Notes: a model not told the origin generated them from the letters alone. DNA of 64,000 bases from Azorinus chamasolen (GCA_963576725.1 OY755247.1:15006526-15070525), one strand, 5' to 3'; shown: positions 36,091-48,707, numbered from the stretch's first letter. Program-made: numbers and translations.

Positions 36091-39009
36091 CCTCGAACTA
36101 GATCTATATCGTTTAGTCGCGCTCAACCATGGTCTAACCTATATATCTACTTGGATTTTGGTGTTTGCCTTTAAAATCTACATTTCATGCAGGTGAAATC
36201 AATATATAAAATCTAGATCTACTCACATTTTGGTTGACCGTTGTGTCGTCTGCTCTAGAACTGGATATGTACAAATTCACGACCGAATGGTACGGTCTAA
36301 TAAAATTATCGTCTCGACTCGACCAATAGATCCAGATATTAATTTTTATTTGAAAATCTAAAAATTAGTTAGATCTAGATCGTCTGTAATACGCAAATTA
36401 AGTACATGTATTTTATAAGTTCATAAATAGCGAAATTTAAATATACAGGTTAAAATAGTAAATATGAATGTTAAACGGGGTGTATAGCATTTTTATTACT
36501 CTTAACGCACAACATATTCGGTATTTAAATTTTAAGCGTTGTCTTTTTAGATTAAATGAGACAAAATATTTGTTGAATACAATTTTACGACTTCTATCGA
36601 AACACTGTTGGCGGGTGCGGATCCAGGATTTCAGATTAGGGGGGGGCGTATAATTTGTTTTTGGAGGGGGGGGGGTAGATTTTTATGTTTGATGACATAA
36701 CTAAATTGTGGGTTTTTAGATTCTAATACATGTTGAAAAAGGGTGTAATGGGGTGAGGGAAATAAAAAAATCAGATTAAATCATTATTTTATTGATTTTT
36801 AGTAGATATAAGATAATACTAAAAAAAGTTTGTTTGTGCAATTTAGTGGAAGGGGGGGGGGGGTTTACGCCGGCTCGGCCTCTCTAAATCCGCGCCTGCA
36901 TGGTTGGGCCATCTTTGACCCGACGTATCGTGTTTTTATAGTTGGCTAAACCGATTGGTTTATTCAAAAGTTCGGGTCATTTCCACCTTTTTGATGTCAT
37001 AATTTCCAAGAAAAAACTTTCACCAGCTCCATTTTCAACTTGAAAGGCTGTTTTCATCCCCACCCCGGAAGAAATGCACCGTTCTCCCTGATCATGTATT
37101 GAATGTTTTGTTGTTACGTTGTACGCTTACGTCACGACTTAAAGTATGGAGCGGTATTTGGGTCAAATTTATAGTTATGATTTTACTAGTTTATAAATAC
37201 TGTTATCTACATAATATTTATGTTAGTTGTAATTTTTGTTAATTTTAGATATAAAGCTCATTTCGATGTTGTTAAATACAATTTATTTAAACTTCTATTT
37301 TAATTGTCTTTTCCGTTTTTCAAAAATCTTATATTTTATTCGCCATCTCAGAAGCTAACCGCTTTATGCTACATGCCTATTTCTATAAACTCTTTAACTC
37401 GTATCACTAATATATATAAACGGTAAATGCTTAAACTCAAATTATTACGAAACTAACTCACCAAAAACTAGTACTAGCTCTAGCTACACTACTCGATGAC
37501 AACGTTAAACTGTAGAAAATCATTGTTAATTATTGAAAATCATTGTTATGTAGATCTACAGAATATAAAGCGTTTAAATTTTGTTTAAATCTCACATTTG
37601 CTGAAGATGAACAGCTGACACGTTAGAGTATTTTCGTAAATACAGTTGACGTCATCACTCGTATTACAGTTGACGTAATCTTTCTAATATTTTATTATTT
37701 TTTTTTGTAACCTTTTGTCTTGTTATATGTTAGCCTATGTTCACGATGCCCTTATAGATCTTAGAACTAGACTTTATGTTACTATAACAAGCGACTTCGT
37801 ATTAACAAACATAATTTGTTGTGATTAAAGGGAAATATAAACAGAGGTGTCAAACCCAGTAACTGTATTTTAGCAAATAACATTCCCAAGGGTGTTTCGA
37901 TGAAGCTAAACACCACTAACATTTGGTTTGTTTATAATCTATAGATCTACTATTTTTGTATGAATTAATGCGGATTGGTGATAACGAATGGTGTCTGTTA
38001 CCCTTGCCCTCATATGAACGACTTTTGACTCCTTTGAAATCAGAGTAGACCCAGATCAGACGGCTCCTGACTTAAGTATGTTCGTGAAACCGGGCCCTGG
38101 CCCCGGGTCTACGTACTCTGCTTGGTTATGAAACAATGTAGATCTGAGTCTAATGTTTCTTCCACTTTCCTTGTTCGTGATGCCATGATAAAATACATCA
38201 AGGATCTAGATAAAGATCTAATTCATATTCTTACATTCATGATTTTTCACATGAATAGATGAGGGAAAATGCCAACCTTTACCATCTACTATGAGTGAAT
38301 CCAATATTGATTTTGCATGCAGTTTGGATCTAGATCAGACACCGGATGGTTCAGTGCAGCATCAGTATTCAAACTGCTCGACACCCCGAAATGGTTAGAT
38401 CTGATTCTACAGTTTCTGCAGCTTAAAGTCCATGTGTTCACATTAGCCATTTTAAACACTATTCTAATTGATTTTCATGACGTCATTATTTCCTATATAT
38501 ATTTGAGCATTCATTAGGTAAAGGGTTAATAGGAGAGTTATCACATGTGCTTAAATTGATTCCCTGTACAGTTTGTGCACAGTAACATATATCTCTACAA
38601 ATAATTATAATTCTGAGTTTAAAATTAATGCAGGACGAAAGTTATAAACAGCAGCCTTCTAACCACGGTCTACAGTAAAAACCCGTCTAAACCAGGCGTT
38701 AAATTCAGTATAAATATCGGTCTTGGAGACAGGTGTCAGCTTAATGCAGGGTTAAAGTCATTCAGAAAGCTCCTCTAGGGCGAAGAAAGGGGGTCATGCC
38801 CAGAGTGTACTGGCAGACATAAGTGGCAGGGGAAAATTGCACCAGATTTCGTTTGCGACTCATGTCTGTAAACTGGTCAATAAAATTATCCCCCATGTTT
38901 TTTTAATACTTGAGGAGACTTTTGTTAGCCTTTAGAAACCGTACGAGTGATACCAAATAAAGCTATAAAAACTAAGCAAATTAAATGCGTGCGGTATATA
39001 AATACATAT
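36091..39009. other. Non-coding AT-rich stretch
   Basis: No gene seen. Around 36610-36900 GTGCGGATCCAGGAT and ATCCGCGCCTGC are inverted copies at the ends of a G-rich ~290-bp repeat (G-runs at 36643, 36666 and 36853), probably a non-autonomous DNA element. Near 38040-38130 a decayed AGTAGACCCAGATCAGACGG palindrome faces CCCGGGTCTACGTACTCTG. At 38684-38780 a half copy of the ACAGTAAAACC family lies. Confidence 0.55.
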
Positions 39010-39210
39010 ACATGAAACCGCCAATGTCGGTATCGCCGGATTGCCGATTAAAGTGATACAGATGAGCAGTCAATCATTATACATTTCTGCATCAGCAGAT
39101 GCTGAAGGCATAATAAATAGTTAAACATACTCCAATTGCATGTAATGAGGTCCTCATTATGACTCCACATGTTAAAAAGGTCAGCCTAGAAATTATTTGA
39201 AGCGCAAAAA

Positions 39211-40574
39211 ACAAGAGATGTTTGTAAAACATGTATAACCCCCAGACCTTTGATATAGTGACCTCAACTATAGAGGTCATCTAGTGGTCATGACTAATCA
39301 CCACAGCAACTTTGACGATCCTAAGCCAAACCACTAATCATTTATTGATCTGAAAACATTTCAAAAGTTAAGGTCATGGTGACCTTAATCTTTGATCTAG
39401 TGACCTCAAAACAATAGGGGTCATCTAGTCGTCATTACCAACCACCACTGCAAGTTTGAAGATCCCCATCCATTGAGCAGTTATTGATTGGAAACCATTT
39501 CACCAGTTAATGTCATGGTGACCTTGACCTTTGACCGAGTGACCTCAAAAACATTAGGGGTCATCTAGTGGTCATGACCAACCACCACAGCAAGTTTGAA
39601 GATCCTAAGCCAAACCCTTGAGCAGTTATTGATTGGAAACCATTTCACCAGTTAAGGTCATGGTGACCTTGATCTTTGACCTAGTGACCTCAAAATCGAG
39701 AGGGCTCACCTAGTTGTCATGACCAACTACCACAGCAAATTTGAAGATCCTACGCCAAACCCTTGAGCAGTTATTGATCAGAAACCATTTTACCAGTTAA
39801 GGTCACGGTGACCTTGATCTTTGACCTAGTGACCTCAAAATCATTAGGAGTCATCCAGTTGTCATGACCAACTACCACAGCAAGTTTAAAGGTTCTAAGC
39901 CAAACCCTTGAGCAGTTATTGATCAGAAACCATTTCACCAGTTAAGGTCATGGTGACCTTGACCTTTGACCTAGTGACCTAAAAAACATTAGGGGTCATT
40001 TAGTGGTCATGACCAACCACCACAGCAAGTTTGAAGATCCTAAGCCAAACCCTTGAGCAGTTTTGATCGGAAATCATTTCACCAGTTAAGGTCATGGTGA
40101 CCTTGACCTTTGACTTAGTGACCTCAAAAACAAGAGGGCTCATCTAGTTGTCATGACCAACCACCACAGCAAATTTAAAGATCCTAAGCCAAACCCTTGA
40201 GCAGTTCTTGATCAGAAACCATTTAACTAGTCATGACCAACTACCACAGCAAAGCCAAACCCTTGAGCAGTGATTGATAGGAAACCATTTAAACAGTTAA
40301 GGTCATGGTGACCTTGACCTTTGACCTAGTGTCCTAATAAACTATAGGGGTCATCTAGTGGTCATGACCAACCACCACAGCAAGTTTGAAGATCCCAAGC
40401 CAAACCCTTGAGCAGTTATTGATCGGAAACTATTTCACCAGTTAATGTCATTGTGACCTTGACCTTTGACCTAGTGACCTCAAAAACATTAGGGGTCATC
40501 TAGTTGTCATGACCAACACCACAGCAAGTTTGAAGATTCTAGGCCAAGTCATTTATTAGTTATCGATCGGAAAC
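39211..40574 (+). mobile_element. E2-type HINE copy nested in E6, 3' end missing
   Basis: Starts ACAAGAGATGTTTGTAAAAC like E2 and contains about eight 145-bp E2-type repeats with TGACCTTGACCTTTGACC boxes. It stops at GATCGGAAAC without the microsatellite or TATACCCCC hairpin. On the left it follows GAAGCGCAAAA of an E6 repeat; on the right E6 restarts ~40 bp earlier in its monomer (AAAAAGGTCAACC). It is either a truncated nested insertion or a captured module of a composite family. Confidence 0.65.
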
Positions 40575-41088
40575 AAAAAGGTCAACCTGGAAATTCTCTA
40601 AGTCATTGAAGCGTAAAAACTAGGTCACAAAGGGTTCATAATACCCTACTAACCTATGACATGTAATGTGACCCTCATTATGAACCCATATGCCAGGTTT
40701 GGTTACTGTAGGTGTTATAATTTGGCTATAACTAACACAAACAAAAAGGTCAACCTGGAAATTCTCTAAGTCAATGACGTGTAAAAACTAGGTCACAAAG
40801 GGGTCATAGTAACCTGCTAACCTATGACATGTAATGTGACCCTCATTATGAACCCACATGCCAAGTTTGGTTACTGTAGGTATTATACTTTGGCTATAAC
40901 TAACACAAACAAAAAGGTCAACCTGGAAATTCTCTAAGTCAATGAAGCGTAAAAACTAGGTCACAAAGGGGACATAGTAACCTGCTAACCTATGACATGA
41001 ATGTGACCTTCATTCTGAACCCACATGCCAAGTTTGGTTACTGTAGGTATTATACTTTGGCTATTACTAACACAAACAAAAAGGTCAA

Positions 41089-41133
41089 CCGGACGGACGG
41101 ACGGACGGACGGACGGCCGGACGGACGGACGGC
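41089..41133 (+). repeat. (ACGG)n microsatellite of E6
   Basis: About eleven GGAC units with one GGCC variant, placed directly before the terminal hairpin spacer. Confidence 0.9.
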
Positions 41134-41177
41134 ATTCGCCAATCTATAAGCCTGGATTGCAAGCAATCCGGCCAATA

Positions 41178-42252
41178 AAACGGTAAGGTTTAAAATAGAT
41201 CGATGTTGTGGAGTTGTTTTACTTTACTTTTTGACTTAGATGAATGTGGGAAAAACGTGAGGTTGTGTACCCACAAACATTGTTTAAGCCACCGGTAGCC
41301 TTTTGGGCTACTGACCGTTCCGAGGCAGTCCCGAGTAGATCAAAACTTTTCAAGTTAACGTGTCTTACCCCTGTGGTTTAAAGCAATGTCATGACAAAAG
41401 TTCAATTCATGTAAGAAATAACGACATCAGTTATATTGCTTTTTTCAGTTAGGATGCGTATTAATTAATACCGACGACTTTATCAGGCCTCCTGGCTGAA
41501 AAAATAAAAACCAACAACGACCGCAAAAATAAAATAAAAAAACACACACAACAAAAAAAACCACAAATATAGTATATGTAGGTAGATACCTGTTTGGAAA
41601 GTGAATCGAGCATCAGTAGTGGTAATCAGTCTCATCAGGGATGATCGAATTCATGATAGGGAAAAACGTCACATTTAAACTTGTCTGACAGAGAACAGTT
41701 TCAAAAGACGGCAATTGAGCAAATGGCAATGAGATATAAGAGTTAGAGACTCTATATTTATTTCCATCCATTTTAAATTTCAAATCCTGCAACATTTTGT
41801 TCTGATAATTTGACGTTAACAGAAAACTTGATTTTGAAAAGTATTAAGAATTTTTAATCTAGGGCTTTTTACCATAGCTGGGCATCACTTTTTATTGCGC
41901 TTTGGAACTTTTATTTTTTCGATTTTTCCAAACAAAAGTTCGCACGTGCGCGCCTGTATTGTAGTCTTTACTTGTTTGTTTTTTGTTTTTATTTATCTGA
42001 TGACAGTATTAAAAGCAATACGTATCGCGTATCAAATCGAATGCAGCAGAAACTGTCGTAAGTGGCCATTCATATTGAAAACAGGAGTCTAAAAAAGCAG
42101 GAGGTCGCTTTTAATCATTTCCCCGTTAGATGTTTATTCCAAATTTCAATACCATCTTAATATTAATGGACAAAATAGTTATACTCAAATATGGAAGGCA
42201 GGCCATTGTAGCAATTTTAGAAAGTAAAGAAACATCTATCAAATTCCATTAG
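41178..42252. other. Non-coding AT-rich stretch
   Basis: No supportable gene; open frames of 60-65 codons have no recognisable composition. A-rich purine/cytosine runs lie at 41500-41570. Nothing else stands out. Confidence 0.6.
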
Positions 42253-42320
42253 CAAACAGAGCAGACCCTGATCAGACGGCTCCTATAGGATCCGTCTGAT
42301 TTGGGTCTACCCTGTTTACA
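42253..42320. repeat. Palindromic MITE-like repeat, family A
   Basis: GCAAACAGAGCAGACCCTGA, then TCAGACGGCTCCTATAGGA, then the inverse TCCGTCTGAT...CTGTTTAC: an imperfect ~66-bp palindrome. Longer copies are flanked by TTAACCCTTTCC-type ends and a CCTTTTCATGCA/TATGAGGAAA segment. Other copies: 42541-42621, 44859-44926, 45050-45096 (half), 46279-46338, 46644-46711, 49836-49904, 50729-50798, 52508-52578, 53353-53418, 54487-54554, 54690-54752, 55933-55998, 56025-56102, 56240-56308. That is about 15 copies in 14 kb. Confidence 0.8.
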
Positions 42321-42430
42321 AATGCGTGAAAAGGCGTTTATATGAGGGAAATGGTTAACCCTTTCCCTGTTGTATATTATTCATAAAAGAAATGATAGCA
42401 TGAATGTTTATTAGCTGATTGTCTTTAAGT

Positions 42431-42512
42431 ACAGTTTTTAACAATACCAAAACATTCTATTATAGACAGTGACTGTCTATAATAGAATGTTTTGGTATTG
42501 TTAAAAAACTGT
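42431..42512. repeat. Near-perfect 82-bp palindrome
   Basis: ACAGTTTTTAACAATACCAA, then AACATTCTATTATAGACAGT, centre G, then the exact inverse complement apart from one extra A. Stem of 40 bp. Two diverged halves would be expected of an old repeat, so the near-identity suggests recent formation or homogenisation. It lies between family A copies. Confidence 0.85.
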
Positions 42513-42976
42513 AGGACCACAACTATTATAATTTCACCAACAAACAGAGTATTTCCACATTGTCCAGATCAGACGGCTCTTACATAGCTTGGGACGTCTG
42601 ATCTGGGTCTACTCTGTTTGCTAAGGTGTGAAGGGGACCTTTTAACAGGAGGAAAGGGTTAATGCAGGACATAAGTGGTGCAGAAATCCGCAAGCTTTTT
42701 ACAACACGCTCGATCTGCATTACACTACCAATTGTCGTAAAGACACAGGTTTAGACCTTTTTTAATGGTCGCTTGAGGCTGGTAATACTGTACTTTGATT
42801 GTGGGTTGAGGGAAATCCGTATGTCGATAAAAATAGACTTCACCGGGAAACTCCCGATATTCTTACTTCTTCTTCTTCCATTGACTGGCCGCCTTCGTCG
42901 TGCCGAATACTCTGCCAGTTGTGCGCAGTAACAACCCCCCTTCCCAATTGATATTTTTTGAATAGCCTTTTTTTTG

Positions 42977-43108
42977 TCAGATTTGCTTTGTCACCTGAGA
43001 TTTAAATATCTCAAGCGACTTTGCTTCTGCGATGTTTTGTGGTAGTGCATTCCAGTCTTTAACAGTTTGGTAGAAGAATGACCATTTCCTGGAGTCTGTT
43101 CTTGATGT
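42977..43108 (-). pseudogene. LINE ORF2 C-terminal relic (CR1/L2-like)
   Basis: A 42-codon frame ending in a stop reads RTDSRKWSFFYQTVKDWNAL, then PQNIAEAKSLEIFKSQVTKQ. This matches the conserved tail of CR1/L2-group reverse transcriptases (SFFPRTIxDWNxLPxxV ... SLxxFKSxL pattern). A stop precedes it upstream. Only the last part of the protein remains, consistent with 5' truncation and decay. Confidence 0.75.
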
Positions 43109-43343
43109 TTATGAAACAGTTGATCGCTAAATGTCTTAAAAAAAGCTAATTTGCATATTTACTCACTCAGACATGTACACTGTTCCAATTATGTTCTAAT
43201 AAAATGGTTAATATGAGAATTATATCTTGAACAATCATCTTATATCCAATTAATGAGTTGTGTGTGACGTCATTTACAGGGATACGGATTGGCTCAATCA
43301 TGAATATCCCTTGCCGGGCTATTGACGTGGCATGTGCAACGAA

Positions 43344-43474
43344 ACTTCTTACACGTCCGCCATTTTGACAGCCAGTGAACGTTGCTGTACACAAAAGAGA
43401 TAGAAGAAAACTGTCAGTTGTGAAAGATTTCAGTGAGTTGTAGAGGGACCAAAAGTGAAAGTTTTTTATTCCAG
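43344..43474 (+). promoter_or_regulatory. Possible promoter and non-coding first exon of Arf1
   Basis: TGACGTCATTT (CRE-like) lies at about 43265-43275 and CCGCCATTTTGAC (YY1-like, common at start sites of housekeeping genes) at 43358-43370. The stretch then reads AG-rich non-coding sequence up to CCAG|GTAATT at 43474/43475, a usable donor. The Arf1 coding exons both begin with a 3' splice site and ~40 nt of leader, so an upstream non-coding exon must exist; this is the best candidate I see, 4.8 kb upstream. Unproven. Confidence 0.3.
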
Positions 43475-45130
43475 GTAATTAGAAGTTATTCAACTATCGT
43501 CTGTCAATTGTGTTTCAGATACCTGGGAGACGAGTTCACTTCCTCATTTTTGTGGGTGGGGTACTGTTTTGCCGGTTTGATAATTAGATAAAATACTAAA
43601 TCTAGCTGGGTTATACCGGACATTTTGTGTTGGCTAACAGTGAAAAGTTAGCATGGTTACTACAGCTAATGTCGATATATGCCTCCTTGTCTTTACGTTA
43701 TAAAATGTTGCTTTAATCGTTCGAGATTGAGTAGTTTTACATACATTCGAGAGAGGAATGACAGATCATGTAAGTTTTATCAAACGGTAACTTTATCCAT
43801 TACCATATCGTCTATATAAAGCTGTACAGACATATTCTATCAGTATGGTATATAATTTTAAAACTAGACAGGATATAATTTAGGTCTGCAATTGATTATG
43901 AGATAATGCCCTGTTGTCAACAGCTATTCAGTATCTCGGGGTTCAATTTTCTCTAATGTCCATTTGGTTTTTGACTGTACTTGTTCTGATCATAGGAATA
44001 ATGTGACAGATATACATGTAAACTATAAACTTTCATAGGAATTATGTGATAGATATACATGTAAACTATAAACTTCCTTTACTTAATATAACTACATATA
44101 GGAAGACGAAGTCCATGTAGCATGGTCTCACCGTCTATAACCTCTTAACCTTTGACCAGGAACAGAAAACGTTTACTGTGAATATTGAAGAAAAAAAATA
44201 AATCAGCAGTTAAAAATAATCTTTTATACATACCTTGAAACAATTAAGTAATTTTATTCTCATCTATTAATCCCCAAACAATCCAGTGTTCGCCACCACC
44301 CGCATAACAAAAACAAAAATGGCTGCCAGAAAAATATCACCTGCTTATCGAACCTTTATTTTAGAAACTGTTTACTGTAACATAATACTCATAATCACGT
44401 GATTTCATCATGGGAACGCGACCTTTGCATAAGCTGAAGGGGTCAGAGCTGTCAAACAATTTTAATGTGGTACACTTTTCAATTTATGTTGATATTCTAT
44501 AACGTATTAAGAGTTTTTTCATGTTTAGCATAGTTGAAGGAAAAATAAACGGTATTGACCTGTTTATGACGTATATTTCGTTTCTAAAGCTACGAGGCGT
44601 TGTTTAAAGACAAAGCAACGATACTCATGATTTTATGAGGTAGTATGCACCTGTACATGCGTAAAAACACCAAAAAATGAAAGGTTCGATAAACAGGTGA
44701 GGTTCGATAGAAGATGAGTGTATGATAGAGGCAGGTTCGTGTTCGAACCAAAAAATGAAAGATAAATATCTTTTTTTTGTGTGTGTAGTATTGTAAGCTG
44801 TCACCTTCAAACCATGTTCAGTGTTTCCATTGAGAAATTCTATTATTATTTCTTTTATGCAAACAGAGCAGACCCTGATCAGATGCCTCCTGCAGGAACC
44901 ATCTGATCTAGATCTACTCTGTTTGTCACATCCATCTTTCTGTGTGTCACGTTTGTACGTCCAGTTGGTTGTCACAGTTCTTTTTCATTGTCAAGCACCT
45001 CTATAGGGGCATCGCTGTGTCTTACAGCATACCAAACTGAGGCTGGTCATACAACTCAAGCAGGATCTGTCTGATCTTGGTCTTCTCTGTTTGCAAAGGG
45101 ATGAAAAGACCTCTGTGAGGAAAGGATTAA

Positions 45131-45230
45131 CCCATTCCCTCAATTTCATGCCTCTGTAAAAGTCACTTTTTGAAACCAGTGTGTTAAATCGACTCGACAA
45201 ATGCTCTATTTATCACAGTGGTTCTGTGGT
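45131..45230. repeat. Palindromic repeat family B, partial copy
   Basis: TTAACCCATTCCCTCAATTT, then AAAGTCACTTTTTGAAACCA and AATGCTCTATTTATCACAGT: diverged pieces of family B (best copy at 53074). Confidence 0.6.
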
Positions 45231-46425
45231 TTTATGACTTTGTGGCCAGTAGAGCTTTCGTCTGATTTCAGATGCTGCATCATTAAAGGACACTTTCCGG
45301 TGCACATGATATATGGGAATTCCAAAATTTCATTGGTTGATCTTAGAAATTTTACCTTGTCCTTTACGGACTAATTTCTCTCTGTTTTTTGCTAATTTGA
45401 ATATGGTAGAATTTTTTTAACTGAATATGAAATACGTTTGTTTCAATGGAGTACATAGAATCTGGAGAAAATGAAATATGTTTATTTCAATGGAGTACTT
45501 AGAATCGGGAGAATATCGATAAACAAGGACCAACTTGTCCCAATCTGAAATTTTTTGACTATACCTTTCTTTTCTAGTCATTAATTTCTCGATATTTTAC
45601 AAAGTAACAATATAATTAGAAACCGGTGTTACCTAGAAAACACTTCGCTCTTTTCAGTAGTAAACATCTGGAAATTCCAAATTGATAAGGAAATTCCAAA
45701 TTGATAAGGAAATGTGAGTATTTTCTTGAGCTTTGAATGTCTTCTTCACGAGGGAATATTCAAAGGGGTCAAAAGTAATCTACATTAGGGAATAATCAAA
45801 GTAGTCAAAAGGTGTCTGCATGAGGGAATAGGTGTGAATTATTCGTCAATATCCGCCATTATCCGGTAATGGGTTATGGTATAAAACTGTTCAAAATACT
45901 TTTTGTATGTACATAATTTCAAAATGTTCACTGCAGCAATGAGCCAGCAGGGTATATCCCTCCAGCACCCAACCCCTTCAGTGTCTCCTGCAAAGTTTCT
46001 GAAAATCCTTGGGGGGAAACCCTGCTTTTGTCAAGTTTTGACTGATTACATTGGCATTGTTATTATCAATGAACTGATCAGTTGTCTTGACAAGAGTTGG
46101 ACCCTTTCGGAAATTCCCTCATAAATATTTAGGTGACAAATAAACCTTTCCTCCCTGAATATTCATGTAAGAAATAATGACATGAATATTGATTAGATTA
46201 TTTTTTATATAGCACATGGACACAGTAACTTTTGGCCAAGACAGAACCTAGAGAATCGGATCTAAATAATATCCATAAGCAAATAGAATAGACCTTGATC
46301 AGAAAGGAGCCATCTGGTCTGGGTCTACTCTGTTTGCAAAGGGGTAGAAAGGTGTATTTATGAAGGAAATGGATAATGAATATAGAACAGAGCAACAGAT
46401 AAACGTGTGTATCCAAAGATTCAGT

Positions 46426-46500
46426 TCTCCACCAAACCTTATACTGTGACCATTCTTTAGAATCATCTCGATTCACAGTATAGGGTTTGGTGGAGAAATA
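46426..46500. repeat. Palindromic repeat family C
   Basis: TTCTCCACCAAACCTTATAC, then TGTGACCATTCTTTAGAATC, mirrored by GATTC...CAGTATAGGGTTTGGTGGAG. Other copies: 52041-52134, 52772-52875, 53575-53670, 55548-55645. Flanks are also conserved: AGCAACAGATAAAGGTGC on the left, AAGCTATTCTTGAAAATGTT on the right, so the full element is about 200 bp. Confidence 0.8.
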
Positions 46501-46719
46501 AAGAGCTATTCTTGTAAATGTTGACATTTATGCATTGAATTTGCATCTCTGTATGAATATAAATTAGTTTATAATTGCATCACAAACAAAAGAAGTTTTG
46601 ACCATGGCGGAAACTGTAGAATTAGATCTATATAATTCCATAAGTAAACAGAACAAACCCTGACCTAACATCTCCTACAGAAGCTGTCTGATCTGAGTTT
46701 ATTCTGCAAATGCATAAAA

Positions 46720-47903
46720 CAGGGTTGGGCGGTAAATACCGGGGGCGGTAAATACCGCCGGTAAATACCGGTATTTACCGGTCCGGTAAATACTCCCAAA
46801 ATGGCCAATACTGGCATTTACTGGCAAATACTCCAGAAAAGGTGGAATATATATTATTTCTTTGAAGTTTATTGTTTTTATAAAGGCTGTTTTAAGTTGC
46901 TGGTTAGTGGAATATTGATAAGTTTATTTATTGATTTCTAACCATCATTTTACTGAGGGTTTAAACTGTTTCATGCCTGCCAAGGGTACCCATCAGATGG
47001 CTTATACATCTTATCTAGGAGTTTCATCTGGTTTACAGAAAAGTCCTGTATAGCTCTAAATTTTAAATAATGGCATGATTCTGCTGGTATAATGTGTTAA
47101 AATCATCAGTACAACAGACCAACTCCTTTGTCTGATACTGCAGTTTGATTGGTTTAATCTGAATCATTGCCCCCTCCAAATTGTCTATATTGTGTTTGAC
47201 ACTTCATGGTTCATTGTGTGTATCTCTTAAATGAAAAGTGTGTATGTTTTTACAACAATTACCATAGTGGCCAGTAGAGGTGTCAAAACTGTTGTTTTGA
47301 GAGCTGATCTGATAGTAATTTGCAGTGGGTTAGGTGGCCAGTATTGTTTCTCTTATCTGTTACTCAGTTTTCTACAACTGACTGCCAGTCTTTTGATTTT
47401 CATGAAACTTGGTTCATTCAAAATTCAGCTTAAACTAGAAAAATGACTCAGTCACAGAGAGAGAGAGCCCTGTAATCAAGGGCAGATAACTCTAGACATA
47501 GTGATCAGATTCAACCCAAAAACTATAGGCGTCTTCCTCTGATGATACTTAGCATATGCCTTAATATGAAACCAATATGTGAAGTACTGTTTGAGTTACC
47601 ATGTCACATCAAAAGTGCTAACGGATGGACAGAATTTGTGATTCCTATAGGGTTCCTGCATTTCCATACAGGGCCCTAATTACACATTTTATTTTATTTT
47701 TTGGGTTGTTTACACTGCAAATACATAAGGCAAAACTTGTATATATGATTAGAGAACTAATAAAGTACATTAGGATGGTTTAAATATGTGCTAAGCCCCT
47801 GGACAATTCAAAATACCAGTAAACGCCAGTAAATCCCGGCATTTACCGGTATTTACCGCCGGCACGGTAAATACTCATAAATGCCGGCATTTTGCCAACC
47901 CTG
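46720..47903. mobile_element. Non-autonomous hAT-like element, 8-bp TSD
   Basis: The element starts CAGGGTTGGGCGGTAAATAC and ends TTTGCCAACCCTG, short inverted termini of hAT type. It is flanked on both sides by the perfect direct repeat GCATAAAA (46712-46719 and 47904-47911), the 8-bp duplication of hAT transposases. The subterminal regions are packed with GGTAAATACCGG/CCGGTATTTACC motifs in both orientations (46730-46815 and 47815-47890), plausible transposase binding sites. 1184 bp with no transposase frame. It split a family A palindromic repeat. Confidence 0.85.
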
Positions 47904-47949
47904 GCATAAAAATGTGTTTATAGCAGTGAAAGGGATAAGAAGAGGAACA

Positions 47950-48172
47950 GGTAATCATCCCCTCATAGGCTATTTTTTAGATCCAACCTCTTCGAATAAA
48001 TCTAACGGTTTGGAGCAATTTAGGAAAAGGAAAATTTAGAATTTTGTAGTTTAGAAACCATTGTGATAAATAGAAGATTTGCTGCAATGGAGCAAATGCT
48101 CAATTTATCACACTGGTTTCAAAAATTGACTTTTACAAAGGCATCAATATGAGGGAATTGATTATAAAGTCT
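47950..48172. repeat. Palindromic repeat family B
   Basis: CCCCTCATAGGCTATTTTTT, ATCCAACCTCTTCGAATAAA, then GAAACCATTGTGATAAATAG facing ATTTATCACACTGGTTTC around a diverged centre, ending AATATGAGGGAATTGATTA. It lies only ~100 bp upstream of the Arf1 exon 3' splice site. Confidence 0.7.
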
Positions 48173-48298
48173 TGGTCTACAGATCTACCTTTACTGTTGA
48201 GGTCTGATCAGGATTGCAACCTAATAGTGTTAGACTTTATACATAGTCTTTATTTTGGTCTTTTTTTTCTTGCAGATTTTTAGTTTGCTATTCGTTGA

Positions 48299-48499
<201 letters not shown>

Positions 48500-48545
48500 T
48501 AATTGCCTTTTCAGATATTTGTTATCATCTTTGGAAAGTGTATAA

Positions 48546-48707
<162 letters not shown>

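Larger units (their letters stand above)
39010..41177 (+). mobile_element. Pearl/HINE-like composite element E6
   Basis: The 5' side has ACCG CCAATGT CGGT followed by CGCCGGATTGCC. The 3' side ends with hairpin CCTGGATTGC AA GCAATCCGG (41151-41171), carrying the inverse complement of that box. Three ~168-bp repeats (AAAAAGGTCAACCTGG at 40575, 40743, 40911, and partly 41078) precede an (ACGG)n run at 41089-41133. The same plan as E1/E2 but with different termini. Between its first partial repeat and the rest sits the ACAAGAG element at 39211. Confidence 0.65.
43475..48275. other. Probable Arf1 5' intron, repeat-rich
   Basis: No coding sequence seen. It contains a ~40-bp tandem duplication at about 43998-44077 (GATATACATGTAAACTATAA twice), another diverged one at 45420-45510 (TTTCAATGGAGTAC twice), family A, B and C palindromes, and the hAT-like element at 46720. 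Intron status depends on the candidate first exon at 43.4 kb. Confidence 0.45.

Noticed and set aside
44640..44760. Possible tRNA-like GGTTCGA box
   Set aside because: GGTTCGATA repeats occur without A-box or cloverleaf pairing; no tRNA gene could be supported.
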